From: Bradyrhizobium sp. AZCC 1719
GTDB lineage: Bacteria; Pseudomonadota; Alphaproteobacteria; Rhizobiales; Xanthobacteraceae
Assembly: GCF_036924525.1 (NCBI RefSeq)
Contig: NZ_JAZHRU010000001.1
Coordinates: forward strand, 5,423,001 to 5,487,000
DNA length: 64,000 nt
Reading direction: 5' to 3'
Of the stretch, positions 59,217 through 64,000 are shown in pieces. The notes beneath the pieces are model-generated. The model was given only the letters and a program-made list of their open reading frames with translations. It had not been told where the DNA came from and did not search any database. The translations under genes were made by a program, and so were the position numbers. How positions within the stretch are numbered: the stretch's first letter is position 1; each line of letters opens with the position of its first letter.

Positions 59217-61535
59217 TCAGTTGCCTGTTGCGGCTTCGGTTTTTGTTTCATCATTGGTCGCGGATGCCGCCTTATTGGTTTCGTCAGTCTGTGGTTTTGC
59301 CTCCGGAGCCGGTTGCTTCGGCGCATGGCCGGATACGGCGAACCGCAGCCGCATCCAGGCGCCGCGCTGTCCGGGGCGGAAATCGGAGGCGTCCTTGAGC
59401 TCGATGCGGCCGCCATGGTCTTCCAGGACGCGGCCGACGATGGCGAGCCCGAGACCGGTGCCCTTCTGGCGCGTCGTCACATACGGCTCCAGCAACCGGG
59501 CGCGGCTCACTTTCGGCAGGCCGATACCGTTGTCGATCACGTCGATCACGATGTCGTCGTTTTCGCGCGCGGCGATGACGTCGATGCGTCCCTTGCCGAG
59601 CTCTTCCGGCGGCACCTGCTCGATCGCCTCCGTCGCGTTCTTGATGATGTTGGTCAGCGCCTGGGAGATCAGCCGGCGGTCGAACTGCGCGCGCATCGGG
59701 TCCTGCTTGATATCGGCCTCGATATCGAGATCGGGATGCCCGACCTTCATCAGGAATACCGCCTGCCGGACGGTGTCGGCGACGTCCTCGCCCTCCATGA
59801 CCGGCTTTGGCATCCGCGCGAAGCGGGAGAATTCATCAACCATCCGCCTGATGTCGTCGACCTGTCGCACGATGGTTTCGGTACATTGTTCGAAGATATT
59901 CTTGTCTTCGGTGATGACCTTGCCGAATTTGCGGCGGATGCGTTCTGCCGAAAGCTGGATCGGCGTCAGCGGATTCTTGATCTCATGGGCGATGCGACGC
60001 GCCACGTCGCCCCATGCCGAGGTACGTTGCGCGGAGACGAGCTCCGTGATGTCGTCGAGCGTGATGATGTAGCTGTCGCGCGACTGGCTGGTCTGCTCGG
60101 CGCTGACGCGGACCGACAGGTTGCGCTCATGGCCGTCGCGGGTGATCGTGATCTGGCCCTGCACCAGGCGCTGCGCACCCTCGCGTGCGGTCTTCATCAT
60201 GTCGTCTAGCTCGGGCAGGACGTCCGATAGCGGATGGTCGAGCGTCTCGGATTCGGCATGGCCGATGAGTTTCTCGGCCGAGCGGTTCAGAATGCCGACA
60301 CTGCCTGAGGCGTCGACGCCGATGATGCCGGCGCTGGCCGAGGACAATACCGCCTCGATGAAGCGGCGGCGGCTGTCGATCAGGTCAGAGGCGCTGACCA
60401 GCTCGTCGCGCTGGGTGCGCAATTCGGCCGTCATCTTGTTGAAGGTCTCGCCGAGTTGGGCGAGGTCGCCTTCGGATTTGTGAACCGGCACCTGGACATG
60501 CAGATCGCCGGTCGAAACGATGTTGGCCGCGCTCATCAGATTGCGGATCGGCGCCACCAGCCAGTTGGCGAAATTCAGCCCGATCAGCACCGATGCCATC
60601 AGAATGGTCAGAGCGATCACGGCAAACATCAGCGCGAAGGCGACCTGGATGCCGAGCCGGCGGGCTTCGATCTGGGCATATTCGGCGACGCTGGCTTCGG
60701 TCTGCTTGAGCTGGCTGATCACACGCGGATCAAGCAGGCGTGCCACGTAAAGGAAGGTATCGTCAAAGGCGCGCAACCGGATCACCGCGGCCACATAATT
60801 GGCTTCGGGAAAGACCGCGATCGGCGGCTCATCTTCATTGACGTTGCTGAGAAAATCCTGCGGCGGCGTCGTGAATTCCTGCTGGATGCCGGTCTTCGCC
60901 GTGACCAGGACGTTGCCATCCTTGTCAACCAGCATCGCGGCTGGCAGGTTTCGCGCGGCTGCATTTGCGGTCAGCAGTTCCTGAAACGACCGCCGGTCCT
61001 GATCATACAACGGTCGCGCACGGGCAATATCTTCCGTCATACCCAGGATGTCGCCACGGATAAGCCTTGCGTGCTCCTGCATGTAGGCGCGGGCAACGGT
61101 TAGCGAGTTCTCAATGACCTCGCGTGTCGGACCCGAGAACAGCCGGTCCAGGCCGCGGTCGATGGTCACGTTGGCGACGATCGCGACGAGTACGGCCGGC
61201 AGCACGGCGATGATGGAGAACAGGCTGACGATCTGGACGTGCAGCCGTGCCGCGGCCCGGCCGCGCCGCCGCGCCTGGATCACCAGCCAGACTTCGCGGG
61301 TGATGATTGCGACCAGTAGAAGTGTGGTCGCTGCATTGATCAGCAGGAACGAATAGACAACCTGGCGAGTCGGCTCGATCGGCGTCAGGCCGGCCAAGAC
61401 GATGAAGGTCAGAAATGCCGACAGCAGCGCGACGGCGACCGCAAGCGGCGCCACCCACTTCCGCAGGATCCCCCCTCCGGATTCGGTAAGCGATGGGTCG
61501 AACGATGGTGCCGAGTTCGTCTCTGCGGTGGTCAT
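59217..61535 (-). CDS. ntrY: NtrY sensor histidine kinase
   Basis: 772 residues from ATG 61535; the frame extends to TTG 61574. Three N-terminal helices, an extracytoplasmic loop and a fourth helix are followed by a HAMP linker, a PAS domain (AGIIGVDASGSVGILNRSAE), and the kinase: ARRIAHEIKNPLTPIQLSAE (phospho-His), NIIKNATEAIEQ (N box), IDVIDNGIGLP and KGTGLGLAIV. It phosphorylates NtrX in response to nitrogen or redox state. The C-terminal 40 residues are a low-complexity Thr/Glu/Ala tail. Confidence 0.95.
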   Translation of the reverse strand: MTTAETNSAPSFDPSLTESGGGILRKWVAPLAVAVALLSAFLTFIVLAGLTPIEPTRQVVYSFLLINAATTLLLVAIITREVWLVIQARRRGRAAARLHVQIVSLFSIIAVLPAVLVAIVANVTIDRGLDRLFSGPTREVIENSLTVARAYMQEHARLIRGDILGMTEDIARARPLYDQDRRSFQELLTANAAARNLPAAMLVDKDGNVLVTAKTGIQQEFTTPPQDFLSNVNEDEPPIAVFPEANYVAAVIRLRAFDDTFLYVARLLDPRVISQLKQTEASVAEYAQIEARRLGIQVAFALMFAVIALTILMASVLIGLNFANWLVAPIRNLMSAANIVSTGDLHVQVPVHKSEGDLAQLGETFNKMTAELRTQRDELVSASDLIDSRRRFIEAVLSSASAGIIGVDASGSVGILNRSAEKLIGHAESETLDHPLSDVLPELDDMMKTAREGAQRLVQGQITITRDGHERNLSVRVSAEQTSQSRDSYIITLDDITELVSAQRTSAWGDVARRIAHEIKNPLTPIQLSAERIRRKFGKVITEDKNIFEQCTETIVRQVDDIRRMVDEFSRFARMPKPVMEGEDVADTVRQAVFLMKVGHPDLDIEADIKQDPMRAQFDRRLISQALTNIIKNATEAIEQVPPEELGKGRIDVIAARENDDIVIDVIDNGIGLPKVSRARLLEPYVTTRQKGTGLGLAIVGRVLEDHGGRIELKDASDFRPGQRGAWMRLRFAVSGHAPKQPAPEAKPQTDETNKAASATNDETKTEAATGN

Positions 61536-61670
61536 TCCGGCAATTCGGTGAGCTGAAAGGCTATGGCCCGCCAATTGCGGACTGATGCATTCATATCACA
61601 ATGTTGCCGAATTGCGGCATCAGTAAGATGTTTGTTTTATCAATAGCTTACGGGCATTCTTTTCACGCGA

Positions 61671-62768
61671 GTGGTAAAATTGCCAAGCGTCGAATCATCC
61701 TCACCAGGCAATTATCCGCAACGTGACGGCAACCCATTGGGGAAGATGCCATCGGCAAGCTTTGTCGCAGAATCGGACAAGGCATGGGGGATTCGGGAAA
61801 GACGCCCAAGCCGTCCTGGGCCAGAACCGTGCACCAACATTCGAACCCGAGGTCCCGTCCTGCCCAAGTTCCCGCGCGGCCCTGCCAGCCCCGCATCCAT
61901 CGTCGCCGCTATGAAGTGGGTAGCCGGTCTTCCGCCAAAGGCACGTGCCAGCTTTGCCAGCGGTCGATCTGTTCGTGGCACCTATGCGCCATCCGATCAG
62001 GCCAAGGAGATCACGAAATCCTGTAGCTTCACCAAGCCATCGCGCGTGCTGGCGCGCTTCTCGGTGGAAGGAGGCCTCGACACCAACGACACGTTGCTGC
62101 GCGGTTTCAGCTTCCGGCTTGGCAGCGATGGCCAGAGCTCGGAAATATTCACACAGAGCGCCCCGGTTCATTTCGCGAGGACGCTTGACCAGATGTTGGC
62201 TTTCCTCCGAGCGCGCATTCCAGGACCCGACGGCAGGCCGGACGTGGAAAAGGTCGAGGCATTCTCAGTTGCCAATCCCGAGACGCTGCATCAGGCAAGC
62301 TACATAGCCGCGCATCCGCCGCCCGCAAGCTTTGCCTGCACAACCTATTGGGGCGTGCACGCTTTTCCCGCGACGAATTCAAAGGGCGAGACCAGGTTCA
62401 TCAAGTTCAAGGTCGCGCCGGTTGGCGAACAGGCGACCGAGCCCAAGGTCAGGGTAAAGCCTGCCGGGCTGCTGCACGACGACCTCGAAACCCGGATCGC
62501 GGCTCGCGATATCAGGTTCAGCGTAATGGCGCTTCTAGATCGTCCCGGTGACCCCGTCATGGACGTGACCGTCCGATGGCCCGATGAGGACGGACGCGAA
62601 GCGGTGCGGCTGGGAACTATCGTGATCACCGGTGTTGAAGCAAACGATGCGTGCGAGGAGCCCGTCTTCAATCCGGCAACTCTGGCCGAAGGCATCGGTC
62701 ATCCGCTGGACGAGATGTTTGCGGCCCGCCGCGCCGCCTACACTATCTCGCAGACAAGGCGTCGCTGA
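61671..62768 (+). CDS. Catalase-related protein with altered distal site
   Basis: 365 residues from GTG 61671. The core (SFTKPSRVLARFSVEGGLDT, LLRGFSFRLGSDGQSSEIFT, ATNSKGETRFIKFK) and the C-terminal RRAAYTISQTRR, with the likely haem-ligand Tyr357, match the catalase-related peroxidase family. Where the family has R-x-x-H-A-K-G, this protein has RASFASG (F95), so the distal catalytic His is missing. The first about 70 residues are atypical and the true start is uncertain. It may bind haem without normal catalase activity. No signal peptide is clear. Confidence 0.75.
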   Translation: MVKLPSVESSSPGNYPQRDGNPLGKMPSASFVAESDKAWGIRERRPSRPGPEPCTNIRTRGPVLPKFPRGPASPASIVAAMKWVAGLPPKARASFASGRSVRGTYAPSDQAKEITKSCSFTKPSRVLARFSVEGGLDTNDTLLRGFSFRLGSDGQSSEIFTQSAPVHFARTLDQMLAFLRARIPGPDGRPDVEKVEAFSVANPETLHQASYIAAHPPPASFACTTYWGVHAFPATNSKGETRFIKFKVAPVGEQATEPKVRVKPAGLLHDDLETRIAARDIRFSVMALLDRPGDPVMDVTVRWPDEDGREAVRLGTIVITGVEANDACEEPVFNPATLAEGIGHPLDEMFAARRAAYTISQTRRR

Positions 62769-62787
62769 GCGGACGAGACATCCCCGA

Positions 62788-63720
62788 TCACGTTTCGCCT
62801 TCCGGCGCGCCATGCTTCTCACGACGCCACGCGCCCGGGCTGACGCCGACCACGGACGAAAATACTCGCGTAAAATGGCTTTGATTGGCAAACCCGGCCG
62901 ATATCGCAATCTCCGACAGCGGCAGGTCACGGACGGTCATCAACTGCTTGGCCGCCTTCACGCGCTGGCGAAGAAGCCATTGGTGCGGCGGCAGGCCGGT
63001 GGAGATTCGAAATGCGCGTGAAAAATGGCTGACCGAGAGATCGAATTCTGCCGCGATCTGTTGCAGCGAAAGTGTCCCGCCGAGGTCGGCCTCCAGTCTT
63101 TCACAGGCGCGCTTGACCTGCCACGGCGCAAGGCCGCCGCGGGCCAGCTCGGTATTACGCCGCAGTCCGCCATAGGTCTGGGCAACGTGCGCGGTGAGCG
63201 CGAGCATCATGTGATCGATGAAAAGCTGATTGGCCTCGGACGGCCGCCGCAATCCTTCCAGGAACGAGGCGCCGATATGACGGACGACCGTGTCGTCGTG
63301 GCCGACGCCGAGCTCACACGCAAGATCGCCAATGCGCGGCGTGCCAGACTGTTCAGCGATGCCGTCGAGCGCCGAGCGCGGAAGATGGAAAAACAGCGAA
63401 TGAAACGGCTTGTCGATCACATAGCGCGGATCGCACTTGAGATCGTACAGATAGGTTGCACCGGCCCGGACATCCCTCTTCATGATGCACTTGCCGCGCT
63501 CCCAAAGCTCGCAGTCCGGATAATCGTGAAGCTTCAGGCTGACGAGAAAGGCATCCTCCGGTGTCAGCGAGCCGGAAAGGCCGGGTACCGGGTTATCATC
63601 GCGCGTTTCGGTGACTGCAAGTTCAACGCCGCGCAGTGAACGCGTGACCAGTGACGGCGGCGCATCCTTCAGATGCAAGAAGCGCCCGAGCCTCGCGCCG
63701 AAGGCGCCCGCCTGTGCCAT
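62788..63720 (-). CDS. AraC-family transcriptional regulator
   Basis: 310 residues. An N-terminal cupin-like sensing domain (FLVSLKLHDYPDCELWERGK, GATYLYDLKCDPRYVIDKPF) is followed by the two AraC helix-turn-helix motifs: LSLQQIAAEFDLSVSHFSRA and LPLSEIAISAGFANQSHFTR, ending VFSSVVGVSPGAWRREK. It is convergent with the catalase-like gene, with only 19 bases between them. Target genes are not evident. Confidence 0.92.
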   Translation of the reverse strand: MAQAGAFGARLGRFLHLKDAPPSLVTRSLRGVELAVTETRDDNPVPGLSGSLTPEDAFLVSLKLHDYPDCELWERGKCIMKRDVRAGATYLYDLKCDPRYVIDKPFHSLFFHLPRSALDGIAEQSGTPRIGDLACELGVGHDDTVVRHIGASFLEGLRRPSEANQLFIDHMMLALTAHVAQTYGGLRRNTELARGGLAPWQVKRACERLEADLGGTLSLQQIAAEFDLSVSHFSRAFRISTGLPPHQWLLRQRVKAAKQLMTVRDLPLSEIAISAGFANQSHFTRVFSSVVGVSPGAWRREKHGAPEGET

Positions 63721-64000
63721 ATGCGTTATCTCGCTTTTGAAGTTGGAAGGGCTGGTCGTCGCGCGTCAGCGAAATGAATGCGTATTATCTGCTTTCACAG
63801 CGCGGCCGTCTACGATGTTTGGCCAAGACCGCTATCTCATCAGCTTTGTGACAACGCAGCCGCTTGCTTTGGAATGGCAGCGCTGTTGCCCGTTTTCAAC
63901 GCAAGCGCACGCAATGGTAGCGGCCCTTGCCTCATTCGACGGCAGAGGCCGGCCCTGCTCAACCGTTGAGCGACTTCGGTCACAAACGCTTGATGGCCGC
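63721..64000. other. Window end, no supported gene
   Basis: The AraC promoter should lie here. A plus-strand frame at 63778-63969 is open but has no ribosome site or family motif. Confidence 0.4.

Noticed and set aside
1..64000. CRISPR arrays and insertion sequences
   Set aside because: No regularly spaced direct repeats of 25-40 bases and no transposase-like protein were seen; the TGCCGTAC cluster has no spacers.

Overview
The window reads as the chromosome of a Bradyrhizobium-like alphaproteobacterium (Nitrobacteraceae). The evidence is a high-GC sequence, a fixNOQP-fixGHIS cluster with a FixK-type box between its two operons, the hfq-hflX-mazG and ntrYX neighbourhood, PEP-CTERM proteins, and several intergenic palindromic repeats of a kind familiar from this genus. 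All assignments were made by eye from the sequence, with no database search.

1-6181: the cbb3 oxidase subunits FixO (partial), FixQ and FixP, then the assembly and copper-loading proteins FixG, FixH, FixI and FixS. 5792-10594: the fixI 3' end plus fixS occurs twice as direct repeats. Between the copies lies a 4-kb island, all on the minus strand, with three PEP-CTERM exported proteins, an H-NS-like protein and an FkbM methyltransferase. The second fixS is intact but fused in frame to a fixI tail. 10699-11463: a DUF2934 protein and a frameshifted remnant of a HEPN/AbiJ-like gene.

11535-27826: a mobile element inserted in the 3' end of tRNA-Ser(UGA) and bounded by 15-bp direct repeats. It encodes a tyrosine integrase, an AlpA-like regulator, a Prim-Pol primase, a RepA-like ATPase followed by a cluster of TGCCGTAC repeats (a candidate origin), tail-fibre proteins, a scaffold-like protein and a large terminase. 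No portal, capsid or tail-tube gene is recognisable, so it is either a truncated prophage or a satellite that packages in another phage's capsid. Its right part carries small accessory genes, including a ribbon-helix-helix regulator beside a clean inverted repeat and a possible toxin pair.

27813-38207: core genes. These are tRNA-Ser, two tiny membrane proteins, rlpA, a frameshifted epoxide hydrolase, a D,D-carboxypeptidase, tmk, holB, metG (with a histone-H1-like N-terminal tail), tatD and a metallo-beta-lactamase-fold hydrolase. 38316-42990: an acyl-CoA ligase and a TRAP transporter (fused QM permease and binding protein), probably a carboxylate or fatty-acid uptake and activation unit.

43421-46333: a compact gas-vesicle cluster (gvpA-F-G-J-L-S-K), of which the last six genes overlap by four bases at every junction, without gvpN. 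47076-54039: a DUF1269 protein, an M24 peptidase, a rhodanese, an enoyl-CoA hydratase, an MFS carrier and a cobalt-type nitrile hydratase operon with its activator. 54175-61535: queC, mazG, hflX, hfq, ntrX and ntrY. 61671-63720: a catalase-like protein whose distal histidine position is phenylalanine, convergent with an AraC-type regulator.
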